A stretch of 64,000 bases of DNA from Sunxiuqinia sp963974515 (GCF_963974515.1 NZ_CAXBDD010000010.1:1-64000); one strand, 5' to 3'; shown: positions 41,446 through 50,928, counted from the stretch's first letter. Notes: generated by a model from the letters alone, not told the origin. Made by a program: numbers and translations.

Positions 41446-43287
41446 ATGAAAGACACAAAAGTTATTGAGTTAGAAGAAGTGACCATTCGGTTTTCCGGTG
41501 ACTCGGGAGATGGGATGCAGCTTACGGGAACTTTGTTCTCGGACGCCACGGCGTTGTTTGGGAATGATATATCAACTTTTCCGGATTATCCGTCCGAAAT
41601 TAGAGCTCCGCAAGGTACTGTTGGCGGTGTCTCCGGGTTCCAAGTGCAGTTTGGGCATAAGGAAGTCAACACCCCGGGAGATGATGCGCACGTGTTGATT
41701 GCCATGAATCCTGCTGCCGTGAAAGCCAACGCCCGTTTTATTCGTCCGGGTGGAACCATTATTTATGATGTTGATTCTTTTAATCAGAAAAACTTAGATA
41801 AGGCGAAGTTTTCCACCACTGATCCTTTTGGTGAATTGAAATTGGAAGACTTCACCAAGATTCCGGTGCCTATTACCAGCCTGACACGCGAATGCCTAAA
41901 GGATTTTGGGATGGATAATAAATCGGTATTACGAAGCAAAAATATGTTTGCTTTGGGCTTGATTTGTTGGATGTTTGATCGTCCGATGGATTATATCGAG
42001 AATTTTATTTCAACGAAATTTGCTAAAAAACCGGTGGTTGTTGAGTCAAACCTGAAAGTATTGCACAGCGGCTACAACTATGGCATGAATATGCAGCATA
42101 TGACACCACGTTATTTGGTCGACGCTGCAGCCATTGCCAAAGGAACTTACCGGAACATAAACGGAAACCAGGCAACGGGCTGGGGATTTTTAGCAGCGGC
42201 CGAAAAGGCCGGGCTCGACTTGTTTTTAGGTTCTTACCCGATTACCCCGGCAACCGATGTGCTGACCACCTTGGCTGCGCGTCGTGACCTGGGCGTGAAA
42301 ACCTTTCAGGCTGAAGATGAGATTGCCGGAATTTGTACGGCTCTTGGTGCTGCTTTTGCCGGTAATCTGGCGGTAACCAATACTTCGGGCCCGGGATTGG
42401 CTTTGAAGTCGGAAGCGATTGGCCTGGCTGTGATGGCCGAGCTGCCCCTGGTGGTGGTCAATGTTCAGCGTGGCGGCCCTTCGACCGGATTGCCCACCAA
42501 AACTGAGCAGTCTGATTTGCTGCAAGCCTTGTATGGGCGCAACGGCGAAAGCCCGGTGGTCGTTATTGCAGCCAGCACACCGTCCGACTGTTTCTATTAC
42601 GCTTTCTTGTCGTGTAAAATTGCACTGGAGCGCATGCTGCCGGTGATTTTATTAACCGACGGGTTCCTTGGCAATGGAAGCGAGCCTTGGCGTATTCCGG
42701 CGATGGCCGAACTACCTGAGATTACTCCCAGAATAGCTAAAGACAGTAGTCAGTTTAAAGCTTATCGTCGCGATGTGGATACCTTGGCCCGCGAGTGGGC
42801 TTTCCCTGGGATGGATGGGTTTCAACATCGGATCGGTGGGCTGGAGAAGAACGAGGAAGGTACGGTAAACCACGATCCGGAGAACCACCAGAAAAATTGC
42901 GAAATCAGAGAGGCAAAGGTTCAAAAAGTGGTGGAAATGCTGCCTGAGCTGGAAGTGTTTGGCGATGCGGATGGAGGCGATGTGCTGATGGTCAGCTGGG
43001 GAGGAACATACGGCCATACGGTTAGCGCTGTTCGTGAGATGCGCAAGGAAGGCAAAAATGTGAGCCTGGCACACTTCAATTTTATCAAGCCACTTCCGGC
43101 CAACACCCGCGACGTATTCAGTAAGTTTAAAACCATCGTGGTTTGCGAATTAAACCTCGGGCAGTTTGCGGCATATCTCAGAGATCAGGTTCCCGGATTT
43201 GAGTTCCGCCAAGTCAATAAGTTGAAGGGTTTGCCATTTACCATTACCGAGCTGAAGGAAAATGTTGAAAAATTACTGGAGGACTAA
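41446..43287 (+). CDS. korA: 2-oxoacid:ferredoxin oxidoreductase, fused gamma-alpha subunit
   Basis: Catalyses ferredoxin-dependent oxidative decarboxylation of a 2-oxoacid, most likely 2-oxoglutarate, to the acyl-CoA. The 613-residue protein joins an N-terminal gamma domain (FSGDSGDGMQLTG, residues 15-190) to an alpha domain (GSYPITPATDVL near 261; NTSGPGLALKSEAIGL) and a C-terminal domain III. It lies 3 nt before korB. Oxoglutarate rather than pyruvate is inferred from the two-subunit layout lacking an attached ferredoxin domain; other 2-oxoacids are possible. Confidence 0.9.
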   Translation: MKDTKVIELEEVTIRFSGDSGDGMQLTGTLFSDATALFGNDISTFPDYPSEIRAPQGTVGGVSGFQVQFGHKEVNTPGDDAHVLIAMNPAAVKANARFIRPGGTIIYDVDSFNQKNLDKAKFSTTDPFGELKLEDFTKIPVPITSLTRECLKDFGMDNKSVLRSKNMFALGLICWMFDRPMDYIENFISTKFAKKPVVVESNLKVLHSGYNYGMNMQHMTPRYLVDAAAIAKGTYRNINGNQATGWGFLAAAEKAGLDLFLGSYPITPATDVLTTLAARRDLGVKTFQAEDEIAGICTALGAAFAGNLAVTNTSGPGLALKSEAIGLAVMAELPLVVVNVQRGGPSTGLPTKTEQSDLLQALYGRNGESPVVVIAASTPSDCFYYAFLSCKIALERMLPVILLTDGFLGNGSEPWRIPAMAELPEITPRIAKDSSQFKAYRRDVDTLAREWAFPGMDGFQHRIGGLEKNEEGTVNHDPENHQKNCEIREAKVQKVVEMLPELEVFGDADGGDVLMVSWGGTYGHTVSAVREMRKEGKNVSLAHFNFIKPLPANTRDVFSKFKTIVVCELNLGQFAAYLRDQVPGFEFRQVNKLKGLPFTITELKENVEKLLED

Positions 43288-43290
43288 GAT

Positions 43291-44364
43291 ATGATGACAG
43301 ATTTGAGTTATACAATCAAAGATTTTAAAAGCGAAAACGAAGTACGTTGGTGCCCGGGGTGTGGCGACTACGCGATTATGAACGCGGTGCAAAAAACCAT
43401 GGCTGACATGAATGTGCCTCATGAAAAATTTGCCGTCATCTCCGGTATTGGCTGTTCGTCTCGGTTTCCTTATTACATGAGCACTTTTGGTTTTCACTCC
43501 ATTCATGGACGTGCTGCCGCAATTGCATCCGGGGTGAAAAGTGCCAACCCTGACCTGAATGTTTGGGTCATTACCGGCGATGGCGATTCGATGGCCATTG
43601 GCGGGAATCACTTCATTCATTTGGTCCGCAGGAACATCGATTTGAATGTGATCCTATTCAATAATAAAATTTACGGATTAACGAAGGGACAGTATTCACC
43701 GACAACCGACCGGGGTTTTGTGACCAAAACTTCGCCATTTGGAACCATCGAAGATTCATTTATTCCCGGACAGTTGGTGCTGGGGGCCGGCGGCACCTTC
43801 TTTGCCCGCGGGGTCGATTCGAATGTGAAGCACAACCAGCAGGTGTTTGCCGAAGCAGCCAAGCACAAGGGAACATCCATTGTTGAGATCCTACAGAATT
43901 GTGTTATTTTCAATGACGGAATTCATGAGCAAATTGCGGATCCGAAGCACCGTGCCGAGCGTCAGCTGTTTTTGGAGCACGGTAAACCCATGATTTTTGG
44001 GAATGATAATGAAAAAGGCCTGGTGCTGGAAAATGGCCGTTTAAAGGTGGTGACCATTGGTGAAAATGGGGTGTCTGAAGCAGATATTTTGGTCCATGAT
44101 GCTACCGAAGTCGATCTTTCCATTCATATGCAGCTGATCAGGATGACCTTACCTGATTTTCCGATCGCCATGGGGGTGATTCGCTCGGTGGAGGCCCCGA
44201 TTTATGATCAGGAGCTGAAAAAGCAGATTGACACCGTTTCTGCAAAACGGAAAGTGAACAACATGGATGAGTTGCTGCGCTCGGGAAACACTTGGGAAGT
44301 AAACGAACCCAATAGCAAAGAGCCGGTACCTTTCTTCCAGAAGAAGTGTCTGATAGTTAAATAA
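43291..44364 (+). CDS. korB: 2-oxoacid:ferredoxin oxidoreductase, beta subunit
   Basis: TPP- and Fe-S-binding partner of KorA. Of 357 residues, the N-terminal RWCPGCGDYAIM supplies cluster cysteines 21 and 24, with GIGCSSRFPYY as a further ligand region, and the TPP motif is VITGDGDSMAIGGNHFIHLVRRN around residue 96. An RBS (GGAGG, 43279-43283) lies seven bases before the start. Two ATGs in a row begin it; either may serve. Followed by a strong terminator. Confidence 0.92.
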   Translation: MMTDLSYTIKDFKSENEVRWCPGCGDYAIMNAVQKTMADMNVPHEKFAVISGIGCSSRFPYYMSTFGFHSIHGRAAAIASGVKSANPDLNVWVITGDGDSMAIGGNHFIHLVRRNIDLNVILFNNKIYGLTKGQYSPTTDRGFVTKTSPFGTIEDSFIPGQLVLGAGGTFFARGVDSNVKHNQQVFAEAAKHKGTSIVEILQNCVIFNDGIHEQIADPKHRAERQLFLEHGKPMIFGNDNEKGLVLENGRLKVVTIGENGVSEADILVHDATEVDLSIHMQLIRMTLPDFPIAMGVIRSVEAPIYDQELKKQIDTVSAKRKVNNMDELLRSGNTWEVNEPNSKEPVPFFQKKCLIVK

Positions 44365-44441
44365 CAACCTTGATTAACCTTAACTGGCTAATGCAACGAT
44401 CCAGGCGACGATACGATAAAGTGTTCTGATCCGTATATCAA

Positions 44442-44475
44442 AATAAAAAAAGAGGCTGAAGCCTCTTTTTTTATT
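44442..44475. terminator. bidirectional terminator between korB and GH3 gene
   Basis: AATAAAAAAAGAGGCT at 44442-44457 and its exact complement at 44460-44475 flank GA. The GC core GAGGC/GCCTC closes a TGAA loop with T-runs on both strands, so it serves korB (plus) and the GH3 gene (minus). Confidence 0.9.
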
Positions 44476-44505
44476 CGCCACGGGTGGTGAACATGAGAAG
44501 CCGCG

Positions 44506-46065
44506 TTAACGCGGGCTTGCTGTTTTGAGTTTTTCTTTTTCTGAAAGCCAGTTCCTAACAAAGGATTCCCACTCCAAAAAGCGTTCTTCATTCATCATTC
44601 GTTCCATTTTTACCTGGCCGCCTCTCTGTTTGCCGTGTGCATGCCAATCGTGAAAGCAAGCCTCCGGAACAGTATGCACCAACACGCCTTTTAGTGCCTT
44701 TGACCGGGCAACGGCATAATTCTTATTGGATTCTTTCAGGTGTTTATCCAAGGCCCAGGCCAAAGCCTTATCGTTACTGTTGTCATCACAGGCCAGATGC
44801 CATACGTGATGAAATTCACCATCGATTCTTACGGTTGAAAGCGTGAACTCTGGAATCTTAATGTTGAACAGCTTCTCCAGCTCAATCATTGCAGCATTCA
44901 TTTTATCGACCGAAAGTTGCGAGCCAACCACATTCATGAAAAATTTAGTGCGTCCCGTGATTCTGATTTCTGCCCTGTCAACATCCGAAAATTCAATCGT
45001 ATCGCCAATCATGTAACGCCACAAACCCGATACTGTGCTCAATAACAGGACGTATTCCACGTTTTCTTCCACCTCGGTGAGATTCAAAACCGGAGCATCT
45101 TCAGCAATGCTTCCATCTTCGTTCATGTTTTGGGGCCGAAAAGGCACAAATTCGAAATAGATTCCATTATCGACCAATAGTCTCATGGCGCGTGTCTCTG
45201 GTCGTTCCTGAAAAGCAATGAATCCTTCGGAGGCAAAATATGTGTCGATGATGGTGATGGGGTGGGCGAGCAATTCGTTGAAACTTTTTTGGTAGGGCTC
45301 AAAAGCCACCCCGCCGGTGGTGTAAACCTGCAAGTTGGGCCAGATTTCATGAATGTTTTTTGCACCATGATAGGTTATCACTTTCTTCATCATGAGTTCG
45401 AGCCACGATGGAATGCCGCTGATGGCGCCGATATCCCAATCTCGGGCACGCTTGGCAATTTCCAAAACACGTTCATCCCAATCCTTCAGCTTCGAAATTT
45501 CTTCGCCCGGTCGGTAAAAGCCTTTGAACCAAGCCGGAATATTACTGGCGCTGATTCCGCTGATTTCGCCTTCGAGGTAGCCGTTACGTTCGTTCAGTTG
45601 GGTTGAGCTACCCAGCATCAGAATTTCTTTTTCGAAAAATGAAGGCGGCAAATCGAAGTTTGCTGTTGCACCGACCTGTTTAATTCCAGCCAGACGTATG
45701 TAATTGAGCATTTCGTTACTCACCGGAATGCGTTTGCTTTCCTTGCCAGTTGTTCCTGAGCTCAACGCAAAGTAAGCCGGCTTGCCAGGCCAACTGATGT
45801 TCTCTTCTCCCTGATAAAGCCGGTGCCACCAATCCTTTTGCATTTTATTGTAGTTGAAAAAAGGAACATGGTAGGCGAAGGCTTCCGCCGGATTTTCTGC
45901 GTACAGAATTTCTTTAAACCGATGATGTTTTCCGAAGCTTGTACTTCTTGCTTTGACCAGCAAATCGTGTAACAACTGCTGTTGCACTTCGTGGTATTCG
46001 GTTTTTGAGGTGAATGCGTAGCCCAACTCAATGGCTTTTTTTATAATCGCTCCTATAATTGCCAT
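44506..46065 (-). CDS. GH3-family acyl-adenylate/amidosynthetase-like protein
   Basis: A 519-residue protein of the GH3 family, known in plants for conjugating hormones such as auxin or jasmonate to amino acids. Marks are the adenylation loop ALSSGTTGKESKRIPV, YFASEGFIAFQ (the YASSE-like motif), LLLSTVSGLWRYMIGDTIEF, and ITGRTKFFMNVVGSQLS with the following MNAA. Present in many Bacteroidota without a known role. The bacterial substrate is unknown. Stands alone between a terminator and a 283-nt gap. Confidence 0.9.
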   Translation of the reverse strand: MAIIGAIIKKAIELGYAFTSKTEYHEVQQQLLHDLLVKARSTSFGKHHRFKEILYAENPAEAFAYHVPFFNYNKMQKDWWHRLYQGEENISWPGKPAYFALSSGTTGKESKRIPVSNEMLNYIRLAGIKQVGATANFDLPPSFFEKEILMLGSSTQLNERNGYLEGEISGISASNIPAWFKGFYRPGEEISKLKDWDERVLEIAKRARDWDIGAISGIPSWLELMMKKVITYHGAKNIHEIWPNLQVYTTGGVAFEPYQKSFNELLAHPITIIDTYFASEGFIAFQERPETRAMRLLVDNGIYFEFVPFRPQNMNEDGSIAEDAPVLNLTEVEENVEYVLLLSTVSGLWRYMIGDTIEFSDVDRAEIRITGRTKFFMNVVGSQLSVDKMNAAMIELEKLFNIKIPEFTLSTVRIDGEFHHVWHLACDDNSNDKALAWALDKHLKESNKNYAVARSKALKGVLVHTVPEACFHDWHAHGKQRGGQVKMERMMNEERFLEWESFVRNWLSEKEKLKTASPR

Positions 46066-46348
46066 ATTCTAAATTTTAGTGGTTGTTGTTTTAGCCCTAT
46101 CAATTAAAAAGCCAGAAACCAAAGCGCCATTCAACACCGTTTTTTATTATTTCGGCTCAGCGCTGTGAGGAATGGCCGCCTCAACGTGTGGAATATCCTG
46201 GCCATAAAAGACAAGGTGTTTACTCCTACGGGTAGCCTCCAACTGTTGTTACCATTGGATAAACCGGATTCAACCGGGCATTGTTGGCTTGGCTTGAACG
46301 AGTTGGCATAGTTTTATCTTGTTAAAGGTATAAACTTTAAATCTTTTA

Positions 46349-46555
46349 ATGATGAGAATTGTAGGATCTGTTTTATTAATTTTAGGAATAATCGGACTAG
46401 TTGTCTTTGGGATACAGGCATTTAATGATTCCGAGAGCTTCAGTATCCTTGGGGCCGAAGTTGCCGTTAGCAAGGCTAATTGGACTCCGGTGATTGTCAG
46501 TGCGGTGGTTTTAGTCGTCGGATTCTTTCTGACTATGAGCAGAAAAAGAGCCTGA
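46349..46555 (+). CDS. small two-helix membrane protein
   Basis: A 68-residue protein with membrane helices at 4-25 (VGSVLLILGIIGLVVFGIQAF) and 47-64 (WTPVIVSAVVLVVGFFLTM) and a short loop between them holding LGAEVAVSK. It resembles the DUF3185-type small proteins, a loose similarity. It has a tandem ATG start and a basic RKRA end. It lies 44 nt before the AsmA-like gene. Confidence 0.65.
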   Translation: MMRIVGSVLLILGIIGLVVFGIQAFNDSESFSILGAEVAVSKANWTPVIVSAVVLVVGFFLTMSRKRA

Positions 46556-46599
46556 GTCTGGCGTGAAAAGCCAGCCCGGACTATAAAAATCGTAATTGG

Positions 46600-48153
46600 A
46601 TGAAATACTCGCACAAGATTTTAACGACAGCTTTTATTCTGATAGTCGCTGTCGTTTCTTTTTTTCTTATCGGTGATACCGTATTGTCTGGGATAATCCG
46701 GAAAAAACTGGAGAAAGGACCCGTTGCCTCCATTCGTATTACATCCAAATCAGTTGAGGCCAGTTTGTGGCGCGGCCGAATTGTTTTAGGCGAGGTGGAG
46801 CTGACCGATACCAGTGGTCTTGGTCAAGCTTCTATTCCCAAGGTTGAGTTTGGGGGCTTTAAGCTTTGGCGACTTCTTATTCATCGTGAAATTGTGTTGA
46901 AGTCGGTTGAAGTGCTTCGTCCAACAATTGAAATGACCATGACAAATGATTCGGTGTCAGTTGATGAAGATTCAGCAGGAGAATTCTCACAAGCTTTTCG
47001 GATTCGGCAAGTGAAGTTTGTTGATGCCCGAATAAATCTTCTTCAAAAGGGAGCTGAGAAAACTGATACGATATTTTTAACCCGTTTGGATCTCGATTTC
47101 TGGGATTTGGCGACCAGCACTCCTCAAGAAAAATACAGCTATGAATCCTTATCGTTTAACCGGCTTCGGTTGGTGCTTCAGCAAGGACAATATTTGCTTC
47201 CCGGCGGATTGTATGCTGTTGATTACGACACGTTGGATTTCGATTCTGAAAAACGTTTACTTAAGGGCGCCCAAATTAATTTACGATCAAGAGACGGCAA
47301 ATATGAAATAGGCCGAAACAGGGGTGTCGAGACCGATTGGTTCGATATCGCAGTGACCAGGATATCCTTCTCGGAAATTCGTCTGGATGCGTTGCTGAAC
47401 GACACGGCCGTCGTGCTCAGTAAAGCACAAATTGCGGGGCTGAATGTCAAATCGTTCAGAGATAAGCGCCTTCCTTTTCCTGTGAAACCGGATACAAAGC
47501 TCTTGCGTGGCATGCTGAACAACTTGCCTGTTGCACTTCATGTCGATTCGGTTTTGGTTAACGACGGAACCATTTCGTATGCCGAGCGGGTAAAAGATTC
47601 GACCGACGAGGGCGAAGTTGTGTTTTCACAAGTCCAGGGGCAACTGTTTTGCCTGAGTTCCATTGATCGTTTGATTGGGCGTAAAACAACGATGCATGTT
47701 GAGGCACGGGCTATGGAGCGGGGACTCCTGACGGCTGATTTTGTTTTTCCGAACAAAAGATTTCCGAACAACTACCAGGTATCAGGGACATTGGGCGAAA
47801 TGGACATTGAGGCGTTTAATCCGATGCTGGTTCAAAATGCCTCGGTGAGAGTTGAAACCGGTAACTTAAAGCGCCTGGCCTTTAACTTCACCTATGATGA
47901 TGACCGTTCTGCGGGTGATTTACTGTTTGAGTACGATAATCTGAAAGTTCACATTTTAGATAAGGAAGACAGGACCAACAAAAAAGTCCAATCATTTTTC
48001 ACCAATATTTTGGTACTCCAAAAAGAAAACATCAGAGATGATCGCTCATTTCGTGAAGGAACCATCGCCTTTGAACGCGACAAGAAAAAGTCACTGTTCA
48101 ATTACTGGTGGAAATCGCTATTGAGTGGTATCAAGAGTATTGCGATCCTTTAA
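46600..48153 (+). CDS. AsmA/DUF748-like envelope protein
   Basis: A 517-residue protein with one N-terminal membrane helix (ILTTAFILIVAVVSFFLIG) and a long periplasmic part rich in short beta strands, with AsmA-like start features such as ITSKSVEASLWRGRIVLGEVEL and KSVEVLRPTIEM. The C-terminus is DKKKSLFNYWWKSLLSGIKS. I do not recognise a specific family; the AsmA/TamB-like bridge fold is the best guess. In this window it resembles the role of TamB at 53 kb. Confidence 0.72.
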   Translation: MKYSHKILTTAFILIVAVVSFFLIGDTVLSGIIRKKLEKGPVASIRITSKSVEASLWRGRIVLGEVELTDTSGLGQASIPKVEFGGFKLWRLLIHREIVLKSVEVLRPTIEMTMTNDSVSVDEDSAGEFSQAFRIRQVKFVDARINLLQKGAEKTDTIFLTRLDLDFWDLATSTPQEKYSYESLSFNRLRLVLQQGQYLLPGGLYAVDYDTLDFDSEKRLLKGAQINLRSRDGKYEIGRNRGVETDWFDIAVTRISFSEIRLDALLNDTAVVLSKAQIAGLNVKSFRDKRLPFPVKPDTKLLRGMLNNLPVALHVDSVLVNDGTISYAERVKDSTDEGEVVFSQVQGQLFCLSSIDRLIGRKTTMHVEARAMERGLLTADFVFPNKRFPNNYQVSGTLGEMDIEAFNPMLVQNASVRVETGNLKRLAFNFTYDDDRSAGDLLFEYDNLKVHILDKEDRTNKKVQSFFTNILVLQKENIRDDRSFREGTIAFERDKKKSLFNYWWKSLLSGIKSIAIL

Positions 48154-48368
48154 ATCATAAAAAATGGGTAGAAGTTTGCACACCTTCCCACAGTTTTCCA
48201 CAATGAGATATTTCTTTTTGTCGACATAAGGCTTTGCTGTTTAGGTCTTTGGTTGTGAATGTTTTTTCTGGCATGGATTTAACAGTAAGTATAATTGATG
48301 ATGTTCTCGGTGTGAGTTTTACAGCTTGACTGTCATTACATAGAAGTATTAATTTTAAAATCACAATT

Positions 48369-48554
48369 ATGGACAACTTGGAAATAAAAGGCAAATGGAA
48401 TGTATTGAAGGGAAAATTCAAACAACGTTATGCCGAATTAACGGAAGATGATCTGACCTATGTTGAAGGTAAGGAAGACGAGTTACTTGGGCGTCTCCAG
48501 GAAAAGACCGGAAAAGCAAGAGAAGAGCTAATTGAGGAAATCAATAAGTTATAA
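48369..48554 (+). CDS. CsbD-family stress protein
   Basis: A 61-residue hydrophilic protein with the CsbD pattern: MDNLEIKGKWNVLKGKFKQRY, then LTEDDLTYVEGKEDELLGRLQEKTGKAREELI. The family is induced by general and osmotic stress; the molecular role is unknown. It is followed at 4 nt by a small membrane gene. Its 215-nt upstream gap has no clear consensus promoter, so an ECF or alternative signal may be used. Confidence 0.92.
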   Translation: MDNLEIKGKWNVLKGKFKQRYAELTEDDLTYVEGKEDELLGRLQEKTGKAREELIEEINKL

Positions 48555-48558
48555 TGTT

Positions 48559-48705
48559 ATGAGATCCCTATTGTATTTAATCGCCGTCATTTTGATTATC
48601 GGGTGGTTGTTCGGATTCTTCGTTTACTCGGTTGGCCATTTAATTCATATTTTGCTTGTGCTAGCCGTGATTTCGATCTTGATTTCGCTCATTCGCGGCA
48701 GGTGA
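48559..48705 (+). CDS. Lmo0937-like small membrane protein
   Basis: A 48-residue protein with two membrane helices: MRSLLYLIAVILIIGWLFGFF and then LIHILLVLAVISILISLIRGR-type helix. It is of the Lmo0937/YqaE-unrelated small hydrophobic class often next to CsbD. The ATG at 48559 is 5 nt after the csbD stop. The second helix ends in a basic RGR tail. Function unknown; envelope stress is likely. Confidence 0.72.
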   Translation: MRSLLYLIAVILIIGWLFGFFVYSVGHLIHILLVLAVISILISLIRGR

Positions 48706-48737
48706 CCAGAACGGTGACGAGTAATTTAAAATAAGCT

Positions 48738-48767
48738 AAAAACGAATTGGACTCCAATTCGTTTTTT
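48738..48767 (+). terminator. terminator after csbD/small membrane gene
   Basis: AAAAACGAATTGG at 48738-48750 pairs with CCAATTCGTTTTT at 48754-48766 around ACT, ending in a T-run. Position suits the plus-strand pair. Confidence 0.88.
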
Positions 48768-48872
48768 TATGGGAGTAGCTCGGATGTTTGATGATTCGTT
48801 TGTTTAAAAAATCAACAGTAAAATACAAACTGTAAGCAGGTATCGGAGAAACTTACCTCATGTTTTTATTCC

Positions 48873-48909
48873 AAAGACTTAGGGGACGGCTCTGCTCCCC
48901 TAAGTCTTT
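48873..48909 (-). terminator. hairpin at end of yihY
   Basis: AAAGACTTAGGGG (48873-48885) pairs exactly with CCCCTAAGTCTTT (48897-48909), an 11-nt loop. The minus-strand gene's stop codon is inside the stem. There is no long T-run after it, so it may also be a protective 3' hairpin. Confidence 0.7.
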
Positions 48910-49826
48910 GTTTCAATTGTGTTGATTTCAAATGGGATGGCGTAATTGACCGGTTTGTTGGTGTGCTTGTAAAATCTTGAATATTGATGGGTCAGTTCAA
49001 CCCCAAAGTAAAAGATGATCGATACGAAATAGATCCAAACCAAAATAACCACAAAAGAGCTGGCGGCTCCATAGACCGCGCCCAGGTTGCTGTTCCCGAT
49101 GACGATTCCAATGACAAACTTTCCAATGACAAACAAAATGGCGGTGAATACAGCACCAAACCAGCTGGCCCGCCATTTCACGCTCACATCGGGAAGAAAA
49201 CGGTAGATGAGCGCAAAGATGGCAGTAATGATGGCCAGCGAAAGGACGATGTTGGCGAGCTGGGCCAGGAAAACAAAATCGGAGCTGAAGTAGGTGCGCA
49301 AAAAATCTTTGAGAAAACTGATCGATGCGTCAATAATCAGCGAAACCAAGACGACAAAGCCTAAGCTTAAAATCACCCCAAACGAAAAAATACGGTCTTT
49401 AGCCAGTTTCAACGCTCCTTGTTTCAGGCTTGACCGGACTTTCACCCGCCAAATGAAGTTGATGGAATTCTGCATCACGCTGAATAGTGTGGTGGCTGAG
49501 ATCAGGAAGAAAACGATCCCGATAAAAGCACCTATTCCACTGTTTTCCGTAATTTGGAAATTATCAATGGCGTTTTGCAACACCTGTGTACTTTCGTGGC
49601 CAATAAGAACATTCAGCTCTTCGAAAAGCTTGGCACGCATGGTTTCGTCTCCGGTAAAAAAGCCAAATACCGAAATGATGATCACCAGAATGGGCGCCAT
49701 CGAAAAAATGGCAAAGTAGGCGGTGGTACCGGCAAGGTTGACTGGATTATTTGTGCCGAATTGGACAAAAGTCTTCCGGAATATCCGGAGCGTATCGTTG
49801 ATTGCTTTGAATCGTTTGCGTTGCAT
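48900..49826 (-). CDS. YihY/BrkB-family membrane protein
   Basis: A 308-residue inner-membrane protein with about six hydrophobic segments, including NPVNLAGTTAYFAIFSMAPILVIIISV at the start and GAVYGAASSFVVILVWIYFVSIIFYFGVEL near the end, which are typical of the family. The family was misnamed as a ribonuclease (RNase BN). The physiological role is unknown. It follows the AI-2E gene by 1 nt on the same strand. Confidence 0.9.
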   Translation of the reverse strand: MQRKRFKAINDTLRIFRKTFVQFGTNNPVNLAGTTAYFAIFSMAPILVIIISVFGFFTGDETMRAKLFEELNVLIGHESTQVLQNAIDNFQITENSGIGAFIGIVFFLISATTLFSVMQNSINFIWRVKVRSSLKQGALKLAKDRIFSFGVILSLGFVVLVSLIIDASISFLKDFLRTYFSSDFVFLAQLANIVLSLAIITAIFALIYRFLPDVSVKWRASWFGAVFTAILFVIGKFVIGIVIGNSNLGAVYGAASSFVVILVWIYFVSIIFYFGVELTHQYSRFYKHTNKPVNYAIPFEINTIETKT

Positions 49827-49827
49827 A

Positions 49828-50928
49828 TTATTTCCGTTTTGTTATTCGGGTCCATATTCTTTTAAAAGAGATCTCATGGCTGGTAGTCCCCCGGTCGCTA
49901 ATTAGATAAGCAAAAGGTTGCAAGTCGGGAATGTTTTGCATAACGATCTTCAGGATAGCCAAACAAGGGATCACAATCAGCATACCAGGAATCCCCCAAA
50001 TCATATTCCCCAGTAAAAGGCTTAGAATAATGGCCAGTGGATTGATTTTAATGTTATTGCCGACCACGTTGGGGGTGATGAGGTTATTTTCGAGAAACTG
50101 AACGACACTGAACAGGATAAAGATCTGCAGAATGACCTGGAACGGACTAGATGAGGTGAGCAGCACGTACACAATCGGAATCAGGCCGCCAATAAAGGTT
50201 CCGATGTAGGGAACCAGGTTCAGGAGCGCAGCTAAAATCCCAAACACCAACGCATGACGAACACCAATAATGAATAGCCCGGTTGTATTCAAAATTGCAA
50301 GAATAAAAACAACAATCAACAGCCCGCTCATGTATTTGGTCGTTATATGGGCTATCTGACGCAAAATTTTCAAGGTTTTGCGTTTGTTTCTTCTCCCGGC
50401 AAGCCTGAATATGAAATAGGCTGTCTTAGTGCGGTAAAAAAGCAGGAAGAAGGTGTATACCGGCAGTAACCCAATCTGGAAAAGTGTGGTGGTGGTGGCG
50501 CTAAACAGGCTCCCAATCTGCGATTCCCAGGAAGAAAAGAAACTTTCTGTAGCCCTGCTGAAGTAATGATCCATTGTATTGGGATTGATTCCAATTCTGG
50601 TTTCCAGTACACGTTGCAGATGATCAATCTTGCTGTCCATTTGGTTTTTCAGCTCGCCAAAATCAATGGTCATGTTTGACAGCTTTGCCGATAAAAAAAG
50701 GCCTGCGCTTCCTATAATCAGGATAGCTGCCAGGATGACGACAATGATGGCAATTCCCCGATGAACCCCGCGTCGCTCAATGGCCCAAACCAGGGGATAA
50801 AGTAGGTAGGCAAAGAAAATGCTGAGGGCAAAAGGAACCAGAACATTTTTTGCTAAAATCAGGAATAGAACGAAGATTGAGAGAATAAATAAGTTGAGTG
50901 CCGTTCGTATAAGTAACTCATTTTTCAT
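49828..50928 (-). CDS. AI-2E-family transporter (copy 2)
   Basis: A 366-residue inner-membrane protein, paralogous to the one at 36.8 kb. It contains FALSIFFAYLLYPLVWAIERRG near the start, a long hydrophilic segment at 80-140, and ENNLITPNVVGNNIKINPLAIILSLLLG then WGIPGMLIVIPCLAILKI. Pairing with yihY may mean a joint role in ion or metabolite export. Confidence 0.88.
   Translation of the reverse strand: MKNELLIRTALNLFILSIFVLFLILAKNVLVPFALSIFFAYLLYPLVWAIERRGVHRGIAIIVVILAAILIIGSAGLFLSAKLSNMTIDFGELKNQMDSKIDHLQRVLETRIGINPNTMDHYFSRATESFFSSWESQIGSLFSATTTTLFQIGLLPVYTFFLLFYRTKTAYFIFRLAGRRNKRKTLKILRQIAHITTKYMSGLLIVVFILAILNTTGLFIIGVRHALVFGILAALLNLVPYIGTFIGGLIPIVYVLLTSSSPFQVILQIFILFSVVQFLENNLITPNVVGNNIKINPLAIILSLLLGNMIWGIPGMLIVIPCLAILKIVMQNIPDLQPFAYLISDRGTTSHEISFKRIWTRITKRK

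Noticed and set aside
46066..46348. possible tRNA or small RNA before the small membrane gene
   Set aside because: I could not fold a cloverleaf or see a T-loop consensus; the region has only short GC-rich hairpins.
46270..46614. 114-codon frame antisense to the small membrane gene
   Set aside because: It overlaps the credible two-helix protein on the other strand and has no motif.
48326..48352. TTGACT and TATTAA spaced like a sigma-70 promoter before csbD
   Set aside because: The spacer is 15 nt and Bacteroidota housekeeping promoters use TTTG/TAnnTTTG; I do not count it, although an alternative sigma factor cannot be excluded.
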